A DNA stretch of 49,133 nt. Source: an uncultured Oscillospiraceae bacterium (GTDB taxonomy: Bacteria; Bacillota; Clostridia; Oscillospirales; Oscillospiraceae). The notes under the pieces were generated by a model, which saw only the letters and a list, made by a program, of their open reading frames with translations, made no database searches and was not told the origin of the DNA. Each line of letters begins with the position of its first letter. Positions within the stretch are counted from its first letter, which is position 1. Positions 24,370 to 32,819 of this stretch are shown in pieces. The DNA lies in NCBI GenBank assembly GCA_944386975.1, contig CALXDC010000016.1:1-49133 (forward strand), written 5' to 3'. A program made the translations under genes and the position numbers.

Positions 24370-24411
24370 GAGCCGCCGTGGAAGGAATGCCTTCCGCGGC
24401 GGCTCTCTTTT
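24370..24411. terminator. Bidirectional terminator after the corrinoid protein gene
   Basis: A 16-bp stem with one mismatch (24370-24385 with 24390-24405) is followed by TCTTTT on + and by CTTTTC on the minus strand. It also serves the convergent HD-domain gene, whose stop at 24410 lies inside it. Confidence 0.88.
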
Positions 24412-24991
24412 ACTGCGCCATGGCCTGATTGATCCGGTCCTCACAGCTGCGCATAGCCAGGATGGTTTTCTCCATCAGCTCCTCCAACGTCCAGCCCAGA
24501 CGCTCCGCCCCCTGGGCAATCACGTCCCGGCTGCACCCGGCGGCGAACTTCTTGTCCTTGAACTTCTTCTTCAGACTGGAGACCTCCATGTCCTGGACGC
24601 TCTTGCTGGGCCGCATCCGGGCGGCGGCGCCGATGAGACCGGTGAGCTCGTCGGCGGCGAAGAGCACCTTTTCCATCTGGTGGGTGGGCTCCACGTCGCT
24701 GCACAGGCCGTAGCCGTGACTGCAGACGGCGTGGATAAAGTCCTCACTGAGCCCGGCGGAGCGGAGGAGCTCCGGAGCCTTCCGGCAGTGCTCCTCCGGC
24801 CACTTCTCAAAGTCAATGTCGTGGAGGAGGCCCACCATAGCCCAGAACTCGGCATCCTCTCCATAGCCCAATTCCTTGGCGTACCAGTCCATGACCCCCT
24901 CCACCGTCAGGGCGTGCTGGATGTGGAAGGGCTCGCTGTTGTACTGCTTCAGCAGGTCCAGGGCCTGCTGCCGCGTCAGATGTTCCTGCAT
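24410..24991 (-). CDS. HD-domain hydrolase (HDIG type)
   Basis: The product is 193 residues behind an AAAGGAG site. The metal-binding HD pattern is visible as HIQHALTVEG (residues 23-32), GLLHDIDF (His/Asp at 57-58) and AVCSHGYG (His about 91), followed by FAADELTGLI. Such small HD proteins hydrolyse phosphate esters of nucleotides or similar compounds; the substrate is unknown. It is transcribed toward the corrinoid operon and shares its terminator. No functional link is evident. Confidence 0.85.
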   Translation of the reverse strand: MQEHLTRQQALDLLKQYNSEPFHIQHALTVEGVMDWYAKELGYGEDAEFWAMVGLLHDIDFEKWPEEHCRKAPELLRSAGLSEDFIHAVCSHGYGLCSDVEPTHQMEKVLFAADELTGLIGAAARMRPSKSVQDMEVSSLKKKFKDKKFAAGCSRDVIAQGAERLGWTLEELMEKTILAMRSCEDRINQAMAQ

Positions 24992-25064
24992 CGGTCATTC
25001 TCCTTTGTATGCTCCGCCTCTGCGGGCGGCTTTTCTCACAGTATACCCCCTCCAGGCCCTTCCG

Positions 25065-25685
25065 TCAACAGATCACAGCACCCAGAAGGTTCACGAAGGT
25101 TTCCGCGTGGCGGGCCCGGGAGTTGCCCAGCCGCTCGAAGAGGGCCCGCAGGCAGGGGTCCGGGGCCCCGGCGGCGGCCCGGAAGTAGTTGAAGCTGCCG
25201 CAGGTGGCCTCATGGTAGGCCGCCCGCAGGGTGTCGCAGTAGGGCCCGATCTCCGGCATGGGGATCTGACGGGTGGAGTGGAAGCACTCCCCGGTGATGA
25301 GGTAGTAGATGGCCCGCAGCCGCCGGACGTGGTCCATCTCATCCAGCATCATCTGCCGGATGGCCCGGGCCGCCGCCGGGTTGGGGGCCTTGGGATAGAA
25401 GCACCGGTAGAACCGGCAGTTGGCCATCTCCACCTCCAGAAACCCGATGATCACGTTGATGGAGTTCTGGGCGGCGGTGCCGAGACAGCAGGGGTTGCGC
25501 TGGGCCCCCGGCAGTTCCATCAGCTCATCGTCCCCGGGGATGGGGGTGCCGGGCAGGTCCCCGTCCTCATTTCGGGACTCGGGAAAGGTGTTCAGTTCCG
25601 GCAGTACCCGCTGCCAGATCCGGTCGTAGTCCTCGTAGTCATAGGTCTGCGGCGCCGCCTGGGGCGCCGTTTGGTATGTATCCAT
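25065..25685 (-). CDS. Ferritin-like (rubrerythrin-type) diiron protein
   Basis: The product is 206 residues from the ATG behind AGGAGG. After a Pro/Gln-rich, acidic first 65 residues comes a four-helix bundle: FLEVEMANCRFYRCFY (Glu84/86), LDEMDHVRRLRAIYYL (Glu116, His119), AAYHEATCGSFNYF (Glu159) and SRARHAETF (His193). In the last helix the usual Glu three residues before the His is Arg190, so the second metal site may be altered. The family handles peroxide or stores iron. The gene follows aroQ, and a hairpin in between covers its ribosome site. Confidence 0.8.
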   Translation of the reverse strand: MDTYQTAPQAAPQTYDYEDYDRIWQRVLPELNTFPESRNEDGDLPGTPIPGDDELMELPGAQRNPCCLGTAAQNSINVIIGFLEVEMANCRFYRCFYPKAPNPAAARAIRQMMLDEMDHVRRLRAIYYLITGECFHSTRQIPMPEIGPYCDTLRAAYHEATCGSFNYFRAAAGAPDPCLRALFERLGNSRARHAETFVNLLGAVIC

Positions 25686-25693
25686 GAAAACCA

Positions 25694-25731
25694 GCCTCCT
25701 TTGCATGCCATTCTATGCCGCAAAGGAGGCT
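25694..25731 (-). promoter_or_regulatory. Hairpin that ends the aro operon and covers the next ribosome site
   Basis: Perfect 12-bp arms AGCCTCCTTTGC/GCAAAGGAGGCT (25694-25705, 25720-25731) with a 14-base loop. On the minus strand the 3' arm contains AAAGGAGG, the ribosome site of the ferritin-like gene, and is followed by GGTTTTC. It may act as a partial terminator, as a translational lock, or as both. Confidence 0.65.
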
Positions 25732-25740
25732 GTGGTGCTG

Positions 25741-26199
25741 TCAGGACCGGGCCGAGCCGATGACGCCTCCCAGCAGGGCCGCCAGATACTCCGCCGCCAT
25801 GACGTAGCCGTCAAAGCCGTGGCCGGCGATGGTCTTCACGCAGGCGGCGCGGATATAGGATACCTGGCGGAAGTCCTCCCGCTGGGACACGTCGGAGATA
25901 TGGACCTCCACCGTGGGGATGCCCACCGCCTTCACCGCGTCCAGCAGGGCCACGCTGGTGTGGGTATAGGCGGCGGGGTTGATGATGATGCCGTCCACAT
26001 GGTCGAAATAGGCCTGCTGGATGGCGGTCACCAGATCCCCCTCGTGGTTGGACTGGAAAAAGGACACCTCCGCCCCCAGCTTCTCGCAGCCCTGCCGCAC
26101 GTAGGCCAGCAGGTCCTCATAGGTGCGCTTGCCGTAAATATCCGGCTCCCGGATGCCCAACATGTTGATGTTGGGGCCGTTGAGTACAAGAAATTTCAT
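25741..26199 (-). CDS. aroQ: 3-dehydroquinate dehydratase, type II
   Basis: The 152-residue protein is the standard size for the dodecameric type II enzyme, which removes water from 3-dehydroquinate (third shikimate step). Diagnostic segments are LVLNGPNINMLGIREPDIYG with the catalytic Tyr22, FFQSNHEGDLV, INPAAYTHTSVAL with His101 after a conserved Asn, and VEVHISDVSQRE. It follows the shikimate dehydrogenase/kinase fusion after four bases and is the last aro gene of the operon. Confidence 0.97.
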   Translation of the reverse strand: MKFLVLNGPNINMLGIREPDIYGKRTYEDLLAYVRQGCEKLGAEVSFFQSNHEGDLVTAIQQAYFDHVDGIIINPAAYTHTSVALLDAVKAVGIPTVEVHISDVSQREDFRQVSYIRAACVKTIAGHGFDGYVMAAEYLAALLGGVIGSARS

Positions 26200-26203
26200 G
26201 GTC

Positions 26204-27433
26204 TCACTCTCCCAAAAAAGCGTGTATCATCCGCTCCGATAATTCCTCCGGCTTTCCGCTGTTGAAAAGCGTCCAGTCTGCGGCGGCGGCGTAGTAGGGC
26301 TCCCGCTCCACCTCCATCTCCCGCAGGCGCTGGGGGGAGGAGGACAGGGGGCGGCCCGACAGGGGCAGCTCCTCCACCGGGCGGCGCAGGCGGCAGATCC
26401 AGCCGTTTTGCCGCAGAAGAGGCAGATTTTCTTTCCGCAGCACCGCACCGCCGCCGGTGGCAATGACCACCCCGGACCGCTTGCCAAGCTCCGCCAGCAC
26501 CTCAGTCTCCCGCAGCCGAAAGCCCGCCTCCCCCTCCTTTTCAAAGATCTCTGGAATGGACATGCCCGCTTTTTCCGCAATGAGGCAGTCCGCGTCCAGG
26601 AAGGGACGGCCCAGCTGTTTCGCCGCCAGACGGCCCAAGGTGGACTTGCCGCTGCCGGGCATGCCGATGAGAATGAGGTTGGTGACGTCGGCCTGAACCT
26701 TCCGCAGCACCGCCTCCATCTTCTCTTCGGAAATCGTCTCTCCTGTGAAGAGCTCGGCGGCCCGCTTGGCCTGGGCCACCAGCATGGGGAGGCCCCCGGC
26801 GTGAGGGGCGCCCAGTGCCTCCGCCTGGAGGAGAAAGGCGGTTTTCAGGGGGTTATACACCACGTCCGCTACGCCCTTCAGGTTGGGAAAGCGGCTGAGG
26901 TCCAGGGCGGCGTTCCCGTTATTGGGGAACATGCCCACAGGGGTGGTGTTGACAATGATCTCCGCGTCGGCGCGGTCATAGACGTTGTCGTAGCTGAGGG
27001 AGCCGGACCGGGAGACCCGGTCCACGGAGGCAGCCCCCAGGTCCTCCAGAGCCTTGGAGGCGGTGAGGGAGGTGCCCCCGCTGCCCAGCACCAGGCAGCG
27101 GCGGCCTTTGGGGTCCACGCCTCCCCGGCGGAGGGTGGTGCAAAAGCCGTAGTAGTCGGTGTTGTCCCCGAAGAGGGAGCCGTCGGCCCGCCGGACCAGG
27201 GTGTTGACGCAGCCGATGCGCCGGGCCCCCTCTCCCAGCGCATCGCACCAGGGGAGAACGGTTTTTTTATAAGGAATGGTCACGTTGAGACCCCGGAAGT
27301 CCCGGGCCTCCAGGAAGGCGGGGAGCTCCTCCGGGGAGATCTCCCGCAGCTGGTAGTCATAGTCGGCCAGCAGGCCGTGGATGCGGGGGGAGTGGCTGTG
27401 GCCCAGCCGCTCGCCAATCAATCCATACTCCAA
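26204..27433 (-). CDS. aroE/aroK: Bifunctional shikimate dehydrogenase / shikimate kinase fusion
   Basis: The product is about 409 residues. The N-terminal part (1 to about 245) is AroE: YGLIGERLGHSHSP, NVTIPYKK with the catalytic Lys, DNTDYYGF with the catalytic Asp, and LGSGGTSLTASKAL at the NADP fold. The C-terminal part (about 253-409) is AroK, with P-loop GMPGSGKST, LDADCLIAEKAG, ATGGGAVLR and the Arg lid GRPLSSSP. I chose TTG 27433 (MEYGLIGERLGHS) because it matches AroE N-termini and has GAGGTGA upstream; GTG or an ATG at 27472 remain possible. The fusion lets one chain catalyse two consecutive steps. The nested-repeat element lies directly upstream. Confidence 0.93.
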   Translation of the reverse strand: MEYGLIGERLGHSHSPRIHGLLADYDYQLREISPEELPAFLEARDFRGLNVTIPYKKTVLPWCDALGEGARRIGCVNTLVRRADGSLFGDNTDYYGFCTTLRRGGVDPKGRRCLVLGSGGTSLTASKALEDLGAASVDRVSRSGSLSYDNVYDRADAEIIVNTTPVGMFPNNGNAALDLSRFPNLKGVADVVYNPLKTAFLLQAEALGAPHAGGLPMLVAQAKRAAELFTGETISEEKMEAVLRKVQADVTNLILIGMPGSGKSTLGRLAAKQLGRPFLDADCLIAEKAGMSIPEIFEKEGEAGFRLRETEVLAELGKRSGVVIATGGGAVLRKENLPLLRQNGWICRLRRPVEELPLSGRPLSSSPQRLREMEVEREPYYAAAADWTLFNSGKPEELSERMIHAFLGE

Positions 27434-27532
27434 AAAGGTCACCTCTTTTTTGCCCCTCAGACGCCGGAGCATCGCTTTTTTGCCCTCTGACGAGGGGGTC
27501 GTCTTTTTTGTCGGTACCCGACGGTTTTTCCT

Positions 27533-28163
27533 ACCTTCTTTGCCTCCGGCGGCCTACTTTTGTCGCTGAACAAAAGTAGACAAAAATCAGCTTAGAACCT
27601 ACGGTTCTAAGGACTCCCTTATTTCCTGAGCTTGAAAATCATGATGTTCTGGCGTGGTTGTATTCTTCTGACGCAGCAAGGGGGTGACAGTTCCCCTCTC
27701 TCCGCGCTTCGGCGCGCTTCCCTGGTGGTTGTTGGGGCCTCTGCTTCGTTAGCATTCCCCTGAGGGAAGGTGCCTCCGAAGGGGGAGGATGAGGGGAAAG
27801 ACATCGGAATCCGCATATTCATTTGGAGAAGACCCTTTTCCAGACAAATTATCACTCTCTTCCCTCGCGTCGGCTATGTGCATTTTGGCGGTGTTCCCCT
27901 CATCCGGCGCTTCGCGCCACCTTCCCCCAGGGGAAGGCTTGAGACGAACCAACCATCGTCACCCCGCCGCATCAGCGCGGAGCGCGGCGCAGGAGCAGAA
28001 GATGACCCAAATCGGCGTCACTCGTACAATTTCTCGATAAAAAGCTTCCCTGACTATCCGGTTTTGGTAATGACAAGGGAGTTCTTAGAACCGTAGGTTC
28101 TAAGTCAACTTTTGCCTACTTTTCTTTGATGAGAAAAGTAGGCCGCCGGAGGCAAAACAAGGT
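27533..28163. mobile_element. Non-coding nested inverted-repeat element (MITE-like)
   Basis: Outer inverted repeats of about 85 bases (27533-27617 and 28077-28163) read alike in opposite orientation. Each contains two small hairpins: CTACTTTTGT/ACAAAAGTAG (27554-27579) or CCTACTTTTC/GAAAAGTAGG (28115-28142), and TTAGAACC/GGTTCTAA (27592-27610, 28085-28103). A second, inner inverted pair lies at about 27757-27797 and 27893-27935 (TCCCCTGRGGGAAGGTG and GGATGAGGGG type). No transposase or convincing ORF lies inside, and the small frames are repeat by-products. This accounts for most of the 838-base gap between pheA and aroE/K. Confidence 0.8.
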
Positions 28164-28206
28164 AACAGTACCCCGTCGGCCAAACCAGAACAAACCCCAA
28201 CCGTCA

Positions 28207-28258
28207 GAAAAAACAAAAAAAGGGGGAGAGGCCCCGGGGGAGGGGGACCATCCCCTCC
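28207..28258 (-). terminator. Possible terminator after pheA
   Basis: On the minus strand, GGGAGGGG-N5-CCCCTCCC type pairing and a C-rich stretch are followed by TTTTTTTGTTTTTT (28207-28220). The stem is not directly adjacent to the T-run, so its strength is uncertain. Confidence 0.4.
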
Positions 28259-28271
28259 CGCCGGAAAACCC

Positions 28272-29411
28272 TCACACCTCGCTATAGGCACCCAGGAGGA
28301 CGAAGAACTCCAGCTCCTGCTCCAGCTCGCTGAGGAGCTTCACCACCTGCTCGTCGTAGATGCTGCCCTCAAAGTCCATGTAGAACATATAGTGGAAGTC
28401 CGCGCCGGTGATGGGGCGGCTCTCCAGCTTGGTCATATTGAGCCCAAGAGAGGAGAACCGGGACAGAATCCGGGTCAGGGAGCCGGGGGTGTGGCCCACC
28501 TTGAACATGAGGCTCAGGTGGTTGGCACCCGGATAAATCTCCGTATTTTTGGAGATGACGATGAACCGGGTGTAGTTGTTGTCCGTGTTCTGAATGCCGT
28601 GCTGGAGCTCGCTGAGGCCATAGATTCCGGCGCACACCGGGCTGGAGATGGCCGCCACGTCGTCACGGCCGCTCTCCGCCACCATTTTGGCCGCCATGGC
28701 CGTGTTCTCACACACCGTCACCGTCACCATGGGCATAGTCTTCAAGAACTCGCTGCACTGGCCGATGGCCTGCTCATGGGAAAAAATCTCCGTAATCTTC
28801 TTCACATCTGTGCCGGGCTTTGCCATGAGGCTGTGACTCACGTGGAGCTTCACGCTGCGGACGATGTGAAAATCAAAGGACCGCATCAGGTCGTAGACCC
28901 CGTTGACGCTGCCGTGGGAGCTGTTCTCAATGGGCAGGATACCGTACTGGCACATGCCCTTCTGCACCGCCGAGAACACCCCCTCCCAGGTGCGGAAGTA
29001 CATGATATCCGCAAAGGCGAAGGCCTTGTCGCAGGCCTGCTGGGCATAGGAGCCCTCCACACCCTGGCAGGCCACCACCGCCTTCTTGGGGAAGAGCTGG
29101 GGGGTGGTTTCCAGAGCGTGCTGGATGTCCCGGGCCACGGCGGACTCCGGGGCCATCAGCTGGCCCTGGTAGGTGCGGCTGAGATCAAACAGAGTGGAGA
29201 AGAGAATGCGGGCATAGCCGTCCAGCTGGTCCCCCGCCTGGGCGGAGATCCGGGATAAAATTTCACGCTCCCGGCCCTGGTTCACCACCGCCAGGCCGTG
29301 CTCCTTCTTGTACTCCGCCACCTGGCGGCACAGGTCCATCCGCCGGAGAAAGACGTCGGTGAGTTCCGTGTCCACCTCGTCCAGATTCTTGCGCAGTTGT
29401 TCGAGATCCAT
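28272..29411 (-). CDS. pheA: Bifunctional chorismate mutase / prephenate dehydratase (P-protein)
   Basis: The product is 379 residues. Residues 1-85 form an AroQ-type chorismate mutase (LRKNLDEVDTELTDVFLRRM). Residues about 105-285 are the prephenate dehydratase (CQGVEGSYAQQA, PIENSSHGSVNGVYDLM, NNYTRFIVIS with the catalytic Thr-Arg-Phe). Residues about 298-379 are the ACT domain (GHTPGSLTRILSRFSSLGLNMTKLESRP), which gives feedback inhibition by phenylalanine. It follows aroC by 54 bases. The start is the ATG preceded by AAGGAAG. With tyrA upstream it splits chorismate between Phe and Tyr. Confidence 0.96.
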   Translation of the reverse strand: MDLEQLRKNLDEVDTELTDVFLRRMDLCRQVAEYKKEHGLAVVNQGREREILSRISAQAGDQLDGYARILFSTLFDLSRTYQGQLMAPESAVARDIQHALETTPQLFPKKAVVACQGVEGSYAQQACDKAFAFADIMYFRTWEGVFSAVQKGMCQYGILPIENSSHGSVNGVYDLMRSFDFHIVRSVKLHVSHSLMAKPGTDVKKITEIFSHEQAIGQCSEFLKTMPMVTVTVCENTAMAAKMVAESGRDDVAAISSPVCAGIYGLSELQHGIQNTDNNYTRFIVISKNTEIYPGANHLSLMFKVGHTPGSLTRILSRFSSLGLNMTKLESRPITGADFHYMFYMDFEGSIYDEQVVKLLSELEQELEFFVLLGAYSEV

Positions 29412-29465
29412 AGTTTCTTCTTCCTTCCTCCCGCCGCCGGCGGGCCCTTTGATATCCAATATGGT

Positions 29466-30548
29466 TTATTCTCCCAAAATTACGTCCGCCAAGGCGATGG
29501 CGGCGGCGGCTTCCACACAGGGCACCGCCCGGGTCACCACGCAGGGGTCGTGGCGGCCCTTGATGATCAGCTCTGTCTCCTCCATGGCGGCGAGGTCCAC
29601 CGACCGCTGGGGCCGCGAGATGGAGGGGGTGGGCTTGAAGGCGCACCGGAACAGCAGGGGCATGCCGGTGGAGAGCCCCCCCAGGATGCCGCCGTGGCGG
29701 TTGGTCTCCGTGACCACCTTTCCCTCCCGGACGCGGAAGGGGTCGTTGTTCTCCGAGCCGTGGAGCTTCGCCGCGGCAAAGCCCGCGCCGAACTCGATGC
29801 CCTTCACCGCCGGGATGCCGAACACCGCCCGGGCGATGAGGTTTTCAAGCCCGTCGAACATGGGGCCCCCCAGCCCCACTGGCAGGCCCAGCACACAGCA
29901 CTCCACCGTGCCGCCCACGCTGTCCTGGTGGGCGGAGGCGTCGTAGATGGCGGCCAGCATCCGCTGCCCAGCCGCCTCGTCCACCACCGCTAAGGGGCGG
30001 CGGGCAGAGACGGTCTCCAGCTGCGCCGCCGTTACCTCCACCGGGTGGAAGGGGGTGTCCTTCACCCCGGCGATGGCGTCGATGTGGGCGCCGATGGTAA
30101 CGCCCCGGCGGCGATAAAGCTGGAGGAGGATGCCTCCGGCGATGCACAGGGGCGCGGTGAGGCGGCCGGAGAAGTGGCCGCCCCCCCGGACGTCGTTGTG
30201 ACCGCCCCACTTCACCCAGGCGGGGTAGTCGGCGTGGCCGGGCCGGGGTACGGTGAGGACGTTCTCGTAGTCCTTGGAGCGGGTGTCGGTGTTTTCAATG
30301 ACGGCGCAGAGGGGTGCGCCGCAGGTGCGGCCGTCCACCAGCCCCGAGAGGATCTTGGGCACGTCCCCCTCCTTCCGGGCGGTGGTGTGGAGGCCCTGGC
30401 CGGGGCGGCGGCGGTCCAGGAAGGCCTGGAGCTCCTCCAGGTCCACCGCCTCCCCGGCGGGGAGACCGTCCACCACCACGCCGATGCCCTGGGCGTGGGA
30501 TTGGCCGAAGATGGAAATTTTGATCTGTTCGCCGAACTCAGAGGACAT
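29466..30548 (-). CDS. aroC: Chorismate synthase
   Basis: The 360-residue FMN-dependent enzyme converts EPSP to chorismate. Signatures include GQSHAQGIGVVVDGLPAG, the Arg-rich loop DRRRPGQG, KWGGHNDVRGGGHFSGRLT and the C-terminal PQRSVD region. The ATG behind GGGAGGGG overlaps the aroA stop by eleven bases, indicating translational coupling. The length and conserved His residues (HAQ, GGHFSGR) are normal. Confidence 0.97.
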   Translation of the reverse strand: MSSEFGEQIKISIFGQSHAQGIGVVVDGLPAGEAVDLEELQAFLDRRRPGQGLHTTARKEGDVPKILSGLVDGRTCGAPLCAVIENTDTRSKDYENVLTVPRPGHADYPAWVKWGGHNDVRGGGHFSGRLTAPLCIAGGILLQLYRRRGVTIGAHIDAIAGVKDTPFHPVEVTAAQLETVSARRPLAVVDEAAGQRMLAAIYDASAHQDSVGGTVECCVLGLPVGLGGPMFDGLENLIARAVFGIPAVKGIEFGAGFAAAKLHGSENNDPFRVREGKVVTETNRHGGILGGLSTGMPLLFRCAFKPTPSISRPQRSVDLAAMEETELIIKGRHDPCVVTRAVPCVEAAAAIALADVILGE

Positions 30549-31770
30549 GGACTTCCCCTCCCAACCGTTGGTATTCCTCCCAGAAATCCGGGTAGGACTT
30601 TTTGACGCACTCCGCGCCGGTCAGCGTCACCGGGCCGTCGGCGCGGGTGGCCAGCACCGCCGCCATCATGGCGATGCGGTGGTCGTTGCAGCAGTCCACG
30701 GCTACATTTCCACGCAGCTGCTGCCGGCCGCAGATGGAGAGACTGTCGGGCCTCTCCTCCACCCGGACGCCGAAGGTTTCCAGAGTTTCCCGGACGGTGG
30801 TGAGCCGGTCGCTCTCCTTCAGCCGCAGCCGTCCGGCATTTTTCAGCCGGGTGCAGCCCTCATTTCCCGCCGCCAAGGCCGCCAGAGGCGGCACTAAGTC
30901 CGGAATATGGCGGACATCCAGCCCTCGGTCTGCCGGAACGCCGTCAAAGAAATCCAGCAGATCCACAATGGAGCGGTCCCCTTGAGGGGAGCGGGGGTTC
31001 ATGCCGGTGACGGCGACGTCGCTGCCCAGATTGGCCGCAGCGTACCAGAAGGCGGCCTGGGACCAGTCCGCCTCCACCTGGGCGGTGCAGGGGCGATAGG
31101 CCTGATTTCCGGCAATCCGGAACCCCTCCGGCCGCAATCCCCCCACCCGGACGCCGAAGCGCTCCTGGGCCTCCCGGGTGATGGCCAGATAGCCCGCCGA
31201 CTCCAAATCGGTGGTGGGCACTACTGCCGATTCCCCGTCCAGGAGGGGCAGGGCGAAGAAGAGACCGGTGAAAAATTGGCTGGACACGTTCCCAGGCAGT
31301 GCGTAGCGCCCGGGCTGAGGGTCCCCCGCCACGGTGAGAACGTCCCCCTCCTGCTCCCAGGAGACGCCCTTCTCCCGAAACAGCGTCAGATAGGGCCCCT
31401 GGGGCCGCTCCATGAGCCGGCCTCGACCGGTGAACACCCCGCCGCCCCGGAGGGCCAGGGCGATGGGAATGAGGAAACGGAGGGTGGAGCCGGACTCCCC
31501 GCAGTCCAGATGGGGCAGCTCTCCGCCCCGGGTCCGCCGTCCTCCCATACCCTGCACTTGAATAACGCCGGGACCCGTCTCCTGCCAGGAGGCCCCCAGG
31601 GCCTCCATGCACCGGAGGGTGGCTGCCACGTCCTGAGAGAAGGCCACGTTCTCAATGGTGCTGGTCCCATCCGCCAGGGCGGCGGCAATGATGAGGCGGT
31701 GGGCCTGGGATTTGCTGGGGGGCGGAGTGACGGTACCCCGCAGCTTCTTTGGTACAATGGTCAGATTCAC
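30538..31770 (-). CDS. aroA: 5-enolpyruvylshikimate-3-phosphate synthase
   Basis: The 410-residue enzyme joins shikimate-3-phosphate and phosphoenolpyruvate. Seen are PPPSKSQAHRLIIAAALADG at the N-terminus, LDCGESGSTLRFLIPIAL (the LDxGNxGTxxR equivalent with E and S changes), GNVSSQFFTGL, and KESDRL with DHRIAMM near the end. The glyphosate-loop variation (G-E-S-G-S) resembles class II-like enzymes. The start overlaps the aroB stop by four bases (ATGA). Confidence 0.96.
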   Translation of the reverse strand: MNLTIVPKKLRGTVTPPPSKSQAHRLIIAAALADGTSTIENVAFSQDVAATLRCMEALGASWQETGPGVIQVQGMGGRRTRGGELPHLDCGESGSTLRFLIPIALALRGGGVFTGRGRLMERPQGPYLTLFREKGVSWEQEGDVLTVAGDPQPGRYALPGNVSSQFFTGLFFALPLLDGESAVVPTTDLESAGYLAITREAQERFGVRVGGLRPEGFRIAGNQAYRPCTAQVEADWSQAAFWYAAANLGSDVAVTGMNPRSPQGDRSIVDLLDFFDGVPADRGLDVRHIPDLVPPLAALAAGNEGCTRLKNAGRLRLKESDRLTTVRETLETFGVRVEERPDSLSICGRQQLRGNVAVDCCNDHRIAMMAAVLATRADGPVTLTGAECVKKSYPDFWEEYQRLGGEVHVL

Positions 31771-32819
31771 AGCGCCGCCTCCACAAAGTCCTTCAGCTCC
31801 GGCATGGTGAGCTGCACCGTTTCCGCCCGGCCGATTTCCCGGAGGACCACCACGTCGATATGGTCGCCGCTGCGCTTCTTGTCCCCGGCAGCGGCAGCCA
31901 GCAGCTCTTCCGCCGCGTAATCGCAGGCGGTGGGCAGATCGTACCGGCGGTTGGCCTCCAGAATCTCCTCCAGCACCCCTACCGGGGTGTGACCGAGGCG
32001 CTCCGCCGCCCGGGTTATCAGCACCATGCCGATGGCCACGGCGTGACCGTGGGGCACCCGGTAGCCGCTACACCGCTCCACCGCGTGACCCAGGGTGTGG
32101 CCGAAGTTCAAAAGCTTCCGCCGTCCCCGCTCATATTCATCCTCCGCCACCACGGCGGCCTTGATTTCCACATTCCGGCGTACCGCCTGGGGAAGCCAGC
32201 CGTGGACGTCCTCCGCCAGCAGACGGCGGAAGAAGGCGGCGTCGGCGATGAGACCGTGCTTCAGGGTCTCTGCCGCCCCGTCGGCAAAGGTCTCCGGTGG
32301 GAGGGTGGCGAAGGTGTCGCAGTCGCAGACCACCATCCGAGGGGGCCAGAAGGCCCCCACCAGGTTCTTCCCCGCCTCCAGGTCCACGGCGGTCTTACCC
32401 CCCACGGAGGAGTCGGAGGCCGCCAGGAAGGTGGTGGGCACCTGGATGTAGTCGATGCCCCGCTGGTAGGTGGCGGCGGCAAAGCCCGCCATATCTCCGG
32501 TGACCCCGCCGCCCAGGGCCAGGATGCAGTCGCTGCGGGTCAGATGGTTGGCGGCTAAAAATTCCAGGATCTCCCCGTAGGTGGAGAGAGTCTTGCTCCG
32601 CTCCCCGGCGGGGAAGGTGCAGAGGAGGGGGGTGAATCCCGCGCTCTGAAGACTCTTTCCCACCCGGTCGGCGTAGAGCTTCCGGACAGTGGTGTCCGTC
32701 ACCACGCAGCACCGGCGGGAGCCGGTGATCCCCTTCAGAAGCGCCCCGCATTGGTCCAAAAGGCCGCTGCCGATATACACCGGGTAGTCCCGGGACGCCT
32801 GTACCTGTACCGTCTCCAT
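31767..32819 (-). CDS. aroB: 3-dehydroquinate synthase
   Basis: The 350-residue Zn- and NAD-dependent enzyme makes 3-dehydroquinate from DAHP. Diagnostic stretches: FPAGERSKTLSTYGEILEFL, LGGGVTGDMAGFAAATYQRG, PTTFLAASDSSVGGKTAVD, the metal ligands in ETLKHGLIAD and NFGHTLGHAVE, and GHAVAIGM. The start codon overlaps the tyrA stop by one base, and its own stop overlaps the aroA start, so translation is tightly coupled. Confidence 0.97.
   Translation of the reverse strand: METVQVQASRDYPVYIGSGLLDQCGALLKGITGSRRCCVVTDTTVRKLYADRVGKSLQSAGFTPLLCTFPAGERSKTLSTYGEILEFLAANHLTRSDCILALGGGVTGDMAGFAAATYQRGIDYIQVPTTFLAASDSSVGGKTAVDLEAGKNLVGAFWPPRMVVCDCDTFATLPPETFADGAAETLKHGLIADAAFFRRLLAEDVHGWLPQAVRRNVEIKAAVVAEDEYERGRRKLLNFGHTLGHAVERCSGYRVPHGHAVAIGMVLITRAAERLGHTPVGVLEEILEANRRYDLPTACDYAAEELLAAAAGDKKRSGDHIDVVVLREIGRAETVQLTMPELKDFVEAAL

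Noticed and set aside
27619-28291. Several 60-110 codon frames in the gap before pheA
   Set aside because: They lie in the inverted-repeat element, appear on both strands and have no ribosome sites.
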